From IMG/VR virus record IMGVR_UViG_3300048117_000167, positions 1 to 24,577 of that record: a stretch of 24,577 nucleotides of DNA; one strand, 5' to 3'. The stretch comes from a virus. Positions 1 through 8,138 of the stretch are shown here, in pieces. Below the pieces are notes generated by a model. The model worked only from the letters and a program-made list of their open reading frames with translations, was not told where the DNA came from and searched no databases. The stretch's first letter is position 1. The number at the start of each line of letters is the position of its first letter. Position numbers and translations under genes: made by a program.

Positions 1-1465
1 ATGTAGCAGCCTGACCTAGAGTCAAGTCAGAAGCTGGAGCAGAAGTTCCATTCATAACTCCGTTAGTGTCTGGCATATACCAAGTCGTGTTAGTAGGGTC
101 ATCAGTGTAAGTGTGAGTATGTGACGTTCCAGTTCCTCCGTTTTGCTCATCGTAATAGTTAGCTTCCTCAGCTGTAGCGAACAAAGGATATTCGAAGTTA
201 CCGTCAGGAGACTCTATATATCTAAAGTACATAGTAGGAGCTTCTGGCTCTAACAAGTGAACTTTAGGAGATGAAGAGACTCTAGCAGATGAGTTAGCTG
301 TCTTAACGCCTAGCCTAAATTCAGCACCCTGAGAAGTTGGATAGGTGGTTCTAGCGTGAACTCCCCAGCTTCCGTCATCATTAAGGGTCTCTATAGAGAT
401 AAATCCGTTAGTGTCTAAGCCTACTCTTACCTTAACATTCTCACCGTCTAGCCAGTCTTGTTTCTTATCCCAGTTAGTACTCCAGTGTTCTCTCATAGAA
501 TAAGAAGTGTTCGCTCCGTAGTTAGTCCAAGAGCCGTTAGGAGTTGGGTGGAACCAGTGTGAGAATTGGAATCCGTAGTGAGCTGAGTTACTAGTGGCAA
601 AAGTACTAGGGTTAGCGTAGCTAGTGTTACCAGAGAAGTGTCCAGAATCGTATGAAGCCTGAGTGTGTACAAGTCCGAATCCTATCTGACCTTCACCTCT
701 GATATCGAAAGTAAAGTACTCTCCAGCTTGATCTATAGTTTCGGTGGACAAAAGTCCAGCGAGATTTCCTGAGCTAGAGTTAGTGAAAACATCGTCTCCT
801 ACAGGGTCAATAGAGGTAGAGCCTACTAGAGTGTGTCCAGCAGCTACACCACCTACGTCAGCAATCATAGTAGAGTAAGGGTCAGATATTACAACAGCCT
901 CAAATGCACCTACAGTGAATAGTTCGTTAAGAGTGTTCACAACGTCATTAAGACCTCCAGACACTGGTAGGTCATTAATACATACGTTAGCAGCGTCTAG
1001 GTTAGAGAATAAGGTTCTATCTCCTGTAATAGAGTGAAGCTCAATAACTCCACCCTCAGAGACAGCCTTAATAGTGTTCACTCCGAATGAATATCCGTTA
1101 TCTATAATGATGGACGTAGACGTGTCATCTAGTTTAAAGCATACAGTCTCTCCAGTCAAATCGTTACCAGTAGACTCTGGAGATATACCTACCACTCTGG
1201 CAGCAGCTGTAATGTAGTCAGCAGTTTCCTGAGCCGTAGAGAAGTCTGAGTTATCCGCTCTTGTAAACTCCGTGAAAGGAATCTGGAAAAACTCATATTC
1301 AGTGATTCCAGTCTGAGCTGTAATAATGTCATTTACTACGTTAATAGTGTCAGTTATAGTTTCATCTACAGAAGCTGTTAAACAAGCATTCCAGTATGTT
1401 GGGTTTGATGAACCGTGGAAGTTAACACAGTTTCCTTGTTCGTTTCTTTCTACTCTTATTGCCAT
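1..1465 (-). CDS. Tail-fibre-like virion protein, 3' end cut off by the window
   Basis: An open frame begins with MAIRVERNEQGNC and runs 488 codons to the window edge without a stop, so the C-terminus is missing. The start follows an A-rich leader and lies 4 nt after the upstream stop. The N-terminal part is a Thr/Ser/Asp-rich beta protein. From about residue 200 a lectin-like beta domain appears, with phrases such as GEYFTFDIRGEGQIGFGLVH and later GENVKVRVGLDTNGFISI. Codons stay regular throughout. The position after the tape measure and beside other virion genes suggests a receptor-binding or decoration protein. Virion protein is fairly secure from context; the fibre role is inference. Confidence 0.7.
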   Translation of the reverse strand, partial: MAIRVERNEQGNCVNFHGSSNPTYWNACLTASVDETITDTINVVNDIITAQTGITEYEFFQIPFTEFTRADNSDFSTAQETADYITAAARVVGISPESTGNDLTGETVCFKLDDTSTSIIIDNGYSFGVNTIKAVSEGGVIELHSITGDRTLFSNLDAANVCINDLPVSGGLNDVVNTLNELFTVGAFEAVVISDPYSTMIADVGGVAAGHTLVGSTSIDPVGDDVFTNSSSGNLAGLLSTETIDQAGEYFTFDIRGEGQIGFGLVHTQASYDSGHFSGNTSYANPSTFATSNSAHYGFQFSHWFHPTPNGSWTNYGANTSYSMREHWSTNWDKKQDWLDGENVKVRVGLDTNGFISIETLNDDGSWGVHARTTYPTSQGAEFRLGVKTANSSARVSSSPKVHLLEPEAPTMYFRYIESPDGNFEYPLFATAEEANYYDEQNGGTGTSHTHTYTDDPTNTTWYMPDTNGVMNGTSAPASDLTLGQAAT

Positions 1466-1469
1466 TTTT

Positions 1470-2258
1470 TTATCTTAAAATAGTTATTAATAAGCCGAGT
1501 GGCTGAATGATCACTGGGTTATCAGACTTAATTGCTGGTAACGTCAAGGCGTTTACATCTTCGTTAGATGTTATCCAAGCTGAGATATCAACTCGGTTTA
1601 AGTATGTTTTTCCTACAGTTCCACCTCCGTAGAATATAGGAGTTGTAGTTAGTGGGAATGTGAATGTAATTTCGTCAGAGTCGTTTCTGTTAGAATACCA
1701 TAGAGCTGGCTCGACAGTAGTGTTAGCGATCTGAGGGATGACATTAAAGTCAAAGCGAACTCTAAGCTGGTCTCCATAAACACAGTCAGATAAGTCTATA
1801 CGTCCAGTAGAACCCTCAAATCCAGTAGAGCCGTTTTCGTCGTAATTATCATTGTATACAAAATCGTAGTCTACTAGAGAGTTCACCCCTTCTGGTAAGT
1901 TAGCACCTCTAAAGAGACCGACTCCTAGCTCGTTGCTAGGTTGCGGAGTAGACCAGTAAGGGTTATCTACGGCTTCGTGTACGCTCCTAGATAAGCTCAT
2001 AACCTTGTAGAGCTCATCGTTTACATTTTGAGAAGTGTAGTTAATACCAGCTCCAGCCTCCCATACGAAGTTATTGTCTGTAGGTTTGTCAGCAAAAGCT
2101 CCAGTGTGTGAGTAGCCAGACTTACCTTTGTTAATTAGAGAGTCCTCTCCTTTTCTTTTTACCACAGAGCTAGCGTTGTTGTTCACTAGCGTACCTTGAG
2201 ACTGGTCGTCAAATAACGGAGAGCCATCGTTAACTCCTGTAATTTCTCTTATTGGCAT
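1470..2258 (-). CDS. Conserved phage virion protein, probable beta-rich structural protein
   Basis: 262 residues with no signal peptide or membrane segment. The first 110 residues are polar and Asn/Asp-rich. The second half is beta-rich, with GDQLRVRFDFNVIPQ, NTTVEPALWYSNRN and a C-terminal block ending in IQPLGLLITILR. I recall this C-terminal pattern from structural proteins of marine Bacteroidota phages, where its role is unassigned. The start follows an A-rich leader (GATAAAAAATAAG), lies 4 nt after the protease gene, and is 4 nt before the fibre-like gene, so the three form one unit. It could be a head decoration, neck or fibre-base protein; nothing in the sequence separates these. Confidence 0.6.
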   Translation of the reverse strand: MPIREITGVNDGSPLFDDQSQGTLVNNNASSVVKRKGEDSLINKGKSGYSHTGAFADKPTDNNFVWEAGAGINYTSQNVNDELYKVMSLSRSVHEAVDNPYWSTPQPSNELGVGLFRGANLPEGVNSLVDYDFVYNDNYDENGSTGFEGSTGRIDLSDCVYGDQLRVRFDFNVIPQIANTTVEPALWYSNRNDSDEITFTFPLTTTPIFYGGGTVGKTYLNRVDISAWITSNEDVNALTLPAIKSDNPVIIQPLGLLITILR

Positions 2259-2262
2259 AGTC

Positions 2263-3216
2263 TTATTTTTTATCTATTGATTTTAATTTTTGGATAGCCC
2301 AGTTAACACCAGAAGCTCCACCCCATCCGAGCCAAGCTATATATCCTTTATCTTTCCAAGGGGTTGACTTATATTTGGGGTCTATAGCAGCGTTCTTTTG
2401 GTGACGCTTAAAGCTAGCCATTCTAGCAATTGTTGAGCGGCTTAGATTAGCTTTGCGTGCCAACTGAGAGGCTCTAGTCCATCCTACTCTAGTCATTCCT
2501 TTAACTTCATCTCCATACTTCTCTCTCCACGCTAGAACCTTCTTAGCGTTATTGACAGCGGACTGCGGATAGTCGTTATAGGTCTTTAGTTCAGTCTTTT
2601 TTTTTTCGTAGTGTTCAGATACGATCTCTCTGAGTTCGACTAGTAGGCTGTCTACTCTCTGGTCTGATAACATCTCAGGAAGTGGAGTCTCTACTTCACG
2701 TCTAAGAGCGTTAGCGAACTGACCTTCTATTGAGAATCCGAAAACCTTATCGTCTTTAACGTAATTTTGCCATACTTCATCGTCATCTACTTTCATTGTA
2801 ACCATCCAAGTTCCTACTGGCACGTTAAGACCGTACTTTCTACTCTTGTCGAATTGAGTATCTTCAACTATCCAAGACTCAAAAACAGTCATTCCGTTCA
2901 ATTTGTCTTTGTGCTCTAACGTAGCGTTTTGGTGATTCGAGTTTTTGTAGAATAGCTCAGCAGCCTTTCTAACGGTATCTTTACTAAAGAATATGTAAAA
3001 CTCCTCACCGTTCATATTTCTGTATATAGGCTTGTCAGGGATTAAAGCAGCACCCATAAGTAGACGCTTATCTCCGTCAACCTCAGACAAAGTTACTTGT
3101 TCGTTTTCAGCTAGAGCTACAAAATCAGACTGGATAGCTGGGTTCTCTACGATAGAGATAGCTTCAACTCCCATAGTCTGTTCTAGTTCGTCAATAAGTA
3201 GCTCGTATAACTTCAT
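2263..3216 (-). CDS. XkdF-like prohead protease with an extra C-terminal domain
   Basis: 317 residues. Residues 15-35 (VEAISIVENPAIQSDFVAL), LLMGAALIPDKPIYR (52-66), YIFFSKDTVRKAAELF (74-89), H102, ESWIVEDTQFD (113-123) and KVFGFSIEG (157-165) fit the XkdF/S78-like phage serine protease family, which cleaves scaffold and capsid precursors inside the prohead. H102 with S114 or S162 are possible catalytic residues, not proven. After a charged linker, residues 216-317 form a separate domain (YPQSAVNNAKKVLAWREKYG ... SRSTIARMASFKRHQ ... IAWLGWGGASGVNWA) that I recall in other phage head proteins, both fused and alone. The 14-mer late element stands 8 nt before the ATG. A protease normally sits beside portal and capsid genes, and neither is in view. 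Confidence 0.75.
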   Translation of the reverse strand: MKLYELLIDELEQTMGVEAISIVENPAIQSDFVALAENEQVTLSEVDGDKRLLMGAALIPDKPIYRNMNGEEFYIFFSKDTVRKAAELFYKNSNHQNATLEHKDKLNGMTVFESWIVEDTQFDKSRKYGLNVPVGTWMVTMKVDDDEVWQNYVKDDKVFGFSIEGQFANALRREVETPLPEMLSDQRVDSLLVELREIVSEHYEKKKTELKTYNDYPQSAVNNAKKVLAWREKYGDEVKGMTRVGWTRASQLARKANLSRSTIARMASFKRHQKNAAIDPKYKSTPWKDKGYIAWLGWGGASGVNWAIQKLKSIDKK

Positions 3217-3224
3217 TATGTCTC

Positions 3225-3238
3225 TTTATTTAAAAACA
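3225..3238 (-). promoter_or_regulatory. Late-gene leader element TGTTTTTAAATAAA (copy A)
   Basis: A perfect copy of a 14-mer found four times in the window. It ends exactly 8 nt before the ATG of the protease gene and lies in the 27-nt gap after the tape-measure stop. It may be a late promoter core or an AT-rich translation leader. Confidence 0.55.
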
Positions 3239-3243
3239 ATTTT

Positions 3244-5532
3244 TTAACCAATTGACGCAGTGCCCTCAGCTTTTCTCTCAAGTTCCTGAGAGTTGGATAC
3301 GTCTCCAGATACTACATATGTTCTTATTGGTTTCTGGTTAGCGTTAGATATACTGTCAGCGATCATAGACTCTCCAGCAGAAGCCTGTCCTACGACATTA
3401 AACTCAGGTGCTGTAACTCCAGAACCTCCGCCTATTGACGCAGTAGGGGCTTGTATATCAGCTCCACCACTAAGTCCAGCAGTAGCTTTATTCTTTTTGA
3501 ATACAGACCTTAGTTGCATAAATAAAGGTAGTGCTGTAGCAATGTGTCCAGCAATTAACGGAACGTTCATAGGGAATGGAGCGGCAGAAGCAGCTTTACC
3601 AATACCTTTAAAGTAGTCGACTCCAGCCTCAGCAGTGGCTTTTAGCATTTTACTCATAGTGACCTCTCCGTCTATCTTCATCTCTATTTTACTCATTTGA
3701 GCCTTAGCGATAAGTGCTAGCTTACCCATCTTACTCTCCTCTCCAAAGATTCTAGCCATTAAGTCTAAGTTTTCTAGCTCCTTGTTAATCTTCTCTTGAT
3801 TCGCTTTGTGATGGTCATCTACATCCTTTTGTCTAGCAGCATCTATGCGACCCTGAAAGGACTGCCTTATAGTATCTAACTGCTCTTGACTAGCTCCTAG
3901 TAACTCAGCCTCCTCTAGGGCTCTCTCTCTAGCTCTCTCCATTTTAGCGAGGTGAGTCTCATCTTCGAAGTCCTGTTCTGCTTTTTTGAGTTTCTCCAAG
4001 TACCTCATCCTATCAGCTAGAGGGTCGTCTCCTCCGTCTCCTTCGGCTTCACCTTCTACAAATTCATCTATAGGGAGTGCTGTAGTTGACGGTGCGGTGT
4101 CTCCTTCTGAAGTTACATCTGTAGTAACACCATAGTTATCGATCTCGGTCTGGATGTCCTCGCGTCTCTTACCGTAAGCTTCATATTTGCCAGTTATCTT
4201 ATCTAAACTTTCCTGAATACTTTTTTCAGATTCATCTAAGTTTTTCTTATCTATAACCCTACCAATTAAAGGAATGTCGGCTATTTTTCTCTGTAGCTTT
4301 ATGAACGCCAAACGCATCTCTAGCACACCCTCTTGTATGTTAAGACCAAATTTATTAAAGGCTATACCAGTTTTTTCAGACTTTAGACCCATAGTGCCAA
4401 AGAATTTGTCTATAGAGCCAACAAAGCCAGTGAACTTTTGAGTAACGAACCTCATAGCTTTCTCCAGTCCTAGTGTTTCCGATATGGTAATTCCTAGTCC
4501 CTCAAGCGCAGATCGCATCTTCTTTTTATCACCAGAGAGGTTCTCCTCCATAGTCGTAACCATTCCCTTAGCAGCACCTCCAGCGTTCTGATAAGACACA
4601 GTTAACTCGTCTAACTTATCTCTGTTTGCAATAAGAGAGAGTAGTACATCTTTATTCCTCATACCTACAGCCTCAGTAGCTATAGCCATTTTTCCAGACG
4701 TGCTGGTGACGTTTTCTAACCTCTCTGCATAAATATCTAGAGACTGTCGGAAGTCCTTACCAGTCTTAGCGGATAATTCAGCTAGAACCCTTCTGAGTGA
4801 CGTTCCAGCCATAGAGCCAGCAATACCTTGGTCAGCGAGTACAGCTATAGCAGCGGTAGACTGCTCTAAGCTAACCTTCATATTCTTAGCAGCTGGAGCT
4901 ACTAATTTCATAGACTCTCTAAACTTATCAGCATCCAAGGCGCTGGTTACGAATGACTTAGCCATTACGTCAGTAATTCTACCAGCCTCAGAAGTCTCCA
5001 TTCCAAAACCGTTCATAGTTGCTGCCATAGTCTCTGCAGCCTCAGCCATCTCGATTCCAGATGAAACGGCTAAATCAAGTGCTCCAGAAGTAGCGTTCAA
5101 TATACCAGTGGTAGTAAAGCCCATCTTTGCGAGCTCTGTCTGAGCGTCTGCAACCTGAGCAGCAGTAAACTGAGTGGACTTACCTAAGTTCTCAGCGTTC
5201 TCCTTTAGTTTGTTTAAGTCATCACCAGTAGCTCCAGAGATAGCAGATAGCCTACTCATAGACTTAGAGAAGCCTTCAGCTACATTGAGAGCAGCCTTAA
5301 GACCAGTAACTATACCAGCTACAGCAGCAGCTACTAGAGTCGCTGGATGTTTAGCAAATGCAAGGAAACGAGCTCCTAAGCCCTTCATAGCTCCACCTAA
5401 CTTACCAGCAGAACCTTTAGCTCCGTCTAGTTTACCTTTTAGCTTGTCAGCTCCAGCTCCAGCTTTACCAGTAATTCCTTTTACGTTAGAAGTAACGTTA
5501 ATATGTACGTTTTTAGTAACTTTTTTAGCCAT
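3244..5532 (-). CDS. Tail tape measure protein
   Basis: 762 residues. It sets tail length and lies in the tail lumen. A basic, Gly/Ala/Lys-rich N-terminus is followed by a hydrophobic stretch (residues about 55-80). Residues about 88-380 are a TP901-type core, with SKSMSRLSAISGATGDDLNK, FTAAQVADAQTELAKMGF, MAATMNGFGM and LADQGIAGSMAGTSLRRVL. A charged coiled-coil region (about 515-600) and an Ala/Gly/Ser-rich tail follow. At the usual rule of about 0.15 nm per residue the tail would be roughly 115 nm, which is an inference. The ATG overlaps the last 8 nt of the preceding 45-residue ORF, suggesting coupled translation. Confidence 0.9.
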   Translation of the reverse strand: MAKKVTKNVHINVTSNVKGITGKAGAGADKLKGKLDGAKGSAGKLGGAMKGLGARFLAFAKHPATLVAAAVAGIVTGLKAALNVAEGFSKSMSRLSAISGATGDDLNKLKENAENLGKSTQFTAAQVADAQTELAKMGFTTTGILNATSGALDLAVSSGIEMAEAAETMAATMNGFGMETSEAGRITDVMAKSFVTSALDADKFRESMKLVAPAAKNMKVSLEQSTAAIAVLADQGIAGSMAGTSLRRVLAELSAKTGKDFRQSLDIYAERLENVTSTSGKMAIATEAVGMRNKDVLLSLIANRDKLDELTVSYQNAGGAAKGMVTTMEENLSGDKKKMRSALEGLGITISETLGLEKAMRFVTQKFTGFVGSIDKFFGTMGLKSEKTGIAFNKFGLNIQEGVLEMRLAFIKLQRKIADIPLIGRVIDKKNLDESEKSIQESLDKITGKYEAYGKRREDIQTEIDNYGVTTDVTSEGDTAPSTTALPIDEFVEGEAEGDGGDDPLADRMRYLEKLKKAEQDFEDETHLAKMERARERALEEAELLGASQEQLDTIRQSFQGRIDAARQKDVDDHHKANQEKINKELENLDLMARIFGEESKMGKLALIAKAQMSKIEMKIDGEVTMSKMLKATAEAGVDYFKGIGKAASAAPFPMNVPLIAGHIATALPLFMQLRSVFKKNKATAGLSGGADIQAPTASIGGGSGVTAPEFNVVGQASAGESMIADSISNANQKPIRTYVVSGDVSNSQELERKAEGTASIG

Positions 5533-5662
5533 TCCAGCGAACTTTAATAAGTTTTTTTAAGTCTTTTGTATTCTCTGGGAGTTTGTAGTAACCTTTAGCT
5601 CTGCGTACATCCTCATTATACTTTATAGGGAGTGATAGTAGGAGTTGGATAGTCTTTAGCAT
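5525..5662 (-). CDS. 45-residue protein coupled to the tape measure gene
   Basis: An ATG 5 nt after the 14-mer late element opens a frame reading MLKTIQLLLSLPIKYN, then EDVRRAKGYYKLPEN, ending VRWNG. Its stop overlaps the tape-measure start by 8 nt. It is basic and short, and I do not recognise it. The late element, the overlap and ordinary amino-acid composition argue that it is translated. Its place before the tape measure suggests a virion or chaperone-like role, or simply a leader that couples ribosomes to the tape measure. It could also be an upstream ORF with no stable product. Confidence 0.6.
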   Translation of the reverse strand: MLKTIQLLLSLPIKYNEDVRRAKGYYKLPENTKDLKKLIKVRWNG

Positions 5663-5667
5663 TACCG

Positions 5668-5681
5668 TTTATTTAAAAACA
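5668..5681 (-). promoter_or_regulatory. Late-gene leader element TGTTTTTAAATAAA (copy B)
   Basis: A perfect copy of the 14-mer, here 5 nt before the ATG of the 45-residue ORF that leads into the tape measure gene. It follows a gene-free stretch, so it probably marks the start of a transcription or translation unit. Confidence 0.55.
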
Positions 5682-5918
5682 ACAGAGGTGTGAAAACAAA
5701 ACATACTAAAAACTGTTTTTAATATGGAGACCCCCTCCTAAACTTCTAAACCCTAATAAAGATGGACGTTAGTTGGAACAGATAACTGTCGCTTTTACGA
5801 TAGCCTGTGAATCTTTGTAAATTTCTCCAGCTAGCTAGCAGATACTACGTAAACACTCTACGAGTGAGACAAAATTTTCTTTTAAATTTACAGAGGTAGA
5901 GGGCTAGCAAAATACATA
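5682..5918. other. Gene-free stretch between tail protein and tape measure units
   Basis: About 240 bp without a convincing gene. Visible structure: TAAAAAC-T-GTTTTTA palindrome at about 5706-5720, GGAG-ACCCC-CTCC at about 5726-5738, CACTC-TAC-GAGTG at about 5855-5867, and GCTAGCTAGC at about 5830-5839. No canonical terminator with a T-tract was found. It may hold a 3' end or leader RNA, but I cannot name one. Confidence 0.4.
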
Positions 5919-8138
5919 TTAATTTATTTGAGCTAACAACCCACCTACAGAAGTATCTGAGCCTCCGTTAGATATAGATACGTTATCTAATATGCCAGTA
6001 GATGGTTGTAGTATAACAAATCTATCAGTACTACCAGTAGAGTTAACTACAGTAGTAGTGTCAAATAGACTCTTATCTTCCTCAGTTATTAATATCAATT
6101 CAAGTCTACTTTCTCCTGTAAGATAATTAGTCTCTATAGACTCTATAAGATGTCTAGAGTTATGTATAATTAAAGTATCATTAGGCTCTATGTCTTTTAC
6201 CAGTCTTAAGGGGAGGTATGCCGTGTAAGAAGCTCTACGCTTATTCTCGTCAAACGTGAGAGATATCGTGTTTTTCCATAGTAAATTAAATAGACCTAGA
6301 TTAGAGTAAGTGTCCTCTCCAGACTCGTTAAATTCAGAGCCAAAATATCCACCTACAATACCCAGAGTGGAGCTAATAGTGTTCTCTGTATATATCACAC
6401 TAGGCATCCAGTAATTAACCTTAGAAGTTACCGAAGTTCCAATGTCATAAGCTACAGGGTCAGAGAATCCAGCTCTATCTAAGTATGTGAATACAGGCTT
6501 ACACACTTGCTCAGTTCCATCCTTGTCAGTTAGAGTTATTACATTAAGATCAGAGAGGCTAGCGTCGTTGAGGTCTGTTAGGTTCTCAACTGGCATAAGG
6601 TGAGATTTTATGTCTACGGAGTAAACACTTCCATCTATAACATTACCTTCTGACTGAGGTAAGTACTTAAGTTCTCCAAACTTTCTAGCGTTAACTTTAG
6701 AGAATCCGTGCTCTAGTATAGTTTTTTTCTCAGCTCCAGTAAACTTAACTCCAGAGTAGTAGTTAGGTCTATTGATATTGTAGTCTGATATATCTACATA
6801 CTGAGACACATTATACTCATTACCTTGATTGATGTAGTAATCGTAGTGGTAGGTGTTCACAGTCAAGTCGTCAGCAACTTGAGCCACTATATTAAATCTC
6901 TTGAACATATCTCCTAAAAAGTCAGAAACTTTCATCTCTGGTAGGTTAGGAGTAACGTTATAAGCTCCAGTTCCACCAGCAACAGTTCCGACACTGCCAG
7001 ATATAGTATAAGTGTCCACGTCGATATAAGTCTCACCGTCAGAAGGGTCAAACTCTGTCTCTGTTACAACAAGGTTTGATGTTAACGTAAAGGTAGCCGT
7101 CTCTGCTGTAGAAACTCTGAATGTAACCACGTCACCTCTATTCACTCCCACGTATGTGCTGTAAGTATTGGATGCGTTTACCGTTCTAGATACACCCCCG
7201 TTAACCAGTAGCTCTCCGTCAAAATTTGACGCTGTAGTAACCAGCTTAAGTCTTATCGTTGCTTCATAGCTAACAAAAGCCTCGTTATCTGGTAAGTCAA
7301 CAGATATAGAAGTACTAGTAAGAGTACTCTCTGAGTTTACAGAGCCAGATAGGTTGTGTATATTGTAGTCAGTCTTGGCGGAAGCTCCCTCTATTGTAGT
7401 CTGATCTGTTTTTTGCAGTATAAGATGTAAGTCCTCTACATAGTTAGCTCTCATAGCTCCAGATATAGTAAGACCGTACTTTGACTCTATTGCATCTAGT
7501 ATATTCTTAACCCTAAGAGCCCCTATAAGATCATTGTCCACTAGGCCATAGTGGTCAGGAGACCTAAACGTACTAGAGTATCTTATGTTTTTAGTATTCG
7601 TCAACCCCTCTGTAGATGCGAAGTCGAAGTCTCCAGAGTGAGCTATATACCTACCGCTCCTACAAACTAAAGGAAACTTAACTGGGCTTGTTGATGTCCT
7701 GTCGCTGAATAGTGACGAGAAGTTAGGGTTATCTATGTCTAGAGAGCTGAAGTCTAAGTCAGTTAGCTCGTCTTGACCTATAAGCTTGTTTAATTCAGTT
7801 AACTTACCGTAGAAGCGAACCTTGTAAGCGTATGGTTTACCGTCTTTGAACTGAGTACCCTCTACAGATACGTTTCCGCTCTTGAAGTCAACTCCGTTTA
7901 GCTTGAGTGTAGCTGGTATCAATACCCTAGAGTCTACAGCAGTAGTGTCAACCCTATAGACGTGCTTAAATAGCTTATTATTCTTTTTTGATGTAGGTAT
8001 ACTAAAAGTTTTAGAGAACTCAGTAAAGAGCTTCTTAACATCCTTAAAAGACTTGACTGACTTTTTTATAGTGACACTCTCATCACTGAACTGATCTACT
8101 TCTACTCCGTTTATATATATCTCTAGAGGGTACTTCAT
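5919..8138 (-). CDS. Large tail tip / baseplate-like protein
   Basis: 739 residues, no signal peptide. The N-terminus (MKYPLEIYINGVEVDQFSDE, then KLFTEFSKTFSIPTSKKNN and LFKHVYRVDTTAVDSR) matches a pattern I recall from large structural proteins of Bacteroidota phages. The middle (residues about 260-390) is Thr/Val/Ser-rich with Ig-like beta character. Residues about 395-460 (MKVSDFLGDMFKRFNIVAQV, then TYHYDYYINQGNEYN) resemble the hub region of tail-tip proteins. It lies between the 555-residue tail protein (shared boundary base at 8138) and the tape measure unit. Tail tip or distal tail assembly is the likely role; the exact part is not determined. Confidence 0.65.
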   Translation of the reverse strand: MKYPLEIYINGVEVDQFSDESVTIKKSVKSFKDVKKLFTEFSKTFSIPTSKKNNKLFKHVYRVDTTAVDSRVLIPATLKLNGVDFKSGNVSVEGTQFKDGKPYAYKVRFYGKLTELNKLIGQDELTDLDFSSLDIDNPNFSSLFSDRTSTSPVKFPLVCRSGRYIAHSGDFDFASTEGLTNTKNIRYSSTFRSPDHYGLVDNDLIGALRVKNILDAIESKYGLTISGAMRANYVEDLHLILQKTDQTTIEGASAKTDYNIHNLSGSVNSESTLTSTSISVDLPDNEAFVSYEATIRLKLVTTASNFDGELLVNGGVSRTVNASNTYSTYVGVNRGDVVTFRVSTAETATFTLTSNLVVTETEFDPSDGETYIDVDTYTISGSVGTVAGGTGAYNVTPNLPEMKVSDFLGDMFKRFNIVAQVADDLTVNTYHYDYYINQGNEYNVSQYVDISDYNINRPNYYSGVKFTGAEKKTILEHGFSKVNARKFGELKYLPQSEGNVIDGSVYSVDIKSHLMPVENLTDLNDASLSDLNVITLTDKDGTEQVCKPVFTYLDRAGFSDPVAYDIGTSVTSKVNYWMPSVIYTENTISSTLGIVGGYFGSEFNESGEDTYSNLGLFNLLWKNTISLTFDENKRRASYTAYLPLRLVKDIEPNDTLIIHNSRHLIESIETNYLTGESRLELILITEEDKSLFDTTTVVNSTGSTDRFVILQPSTGILDNVSISNGGSDTSVGGLLAQIN

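Noticed and set aside
5758-5830. Short coding-like minus-strand phrase (LAGEIYKDSQ, then AIVKATVICSN) in the gene-free stretch
   Set aside because: A stop codon lies directly before it and there is no start codon; about 20 codons is within chance.
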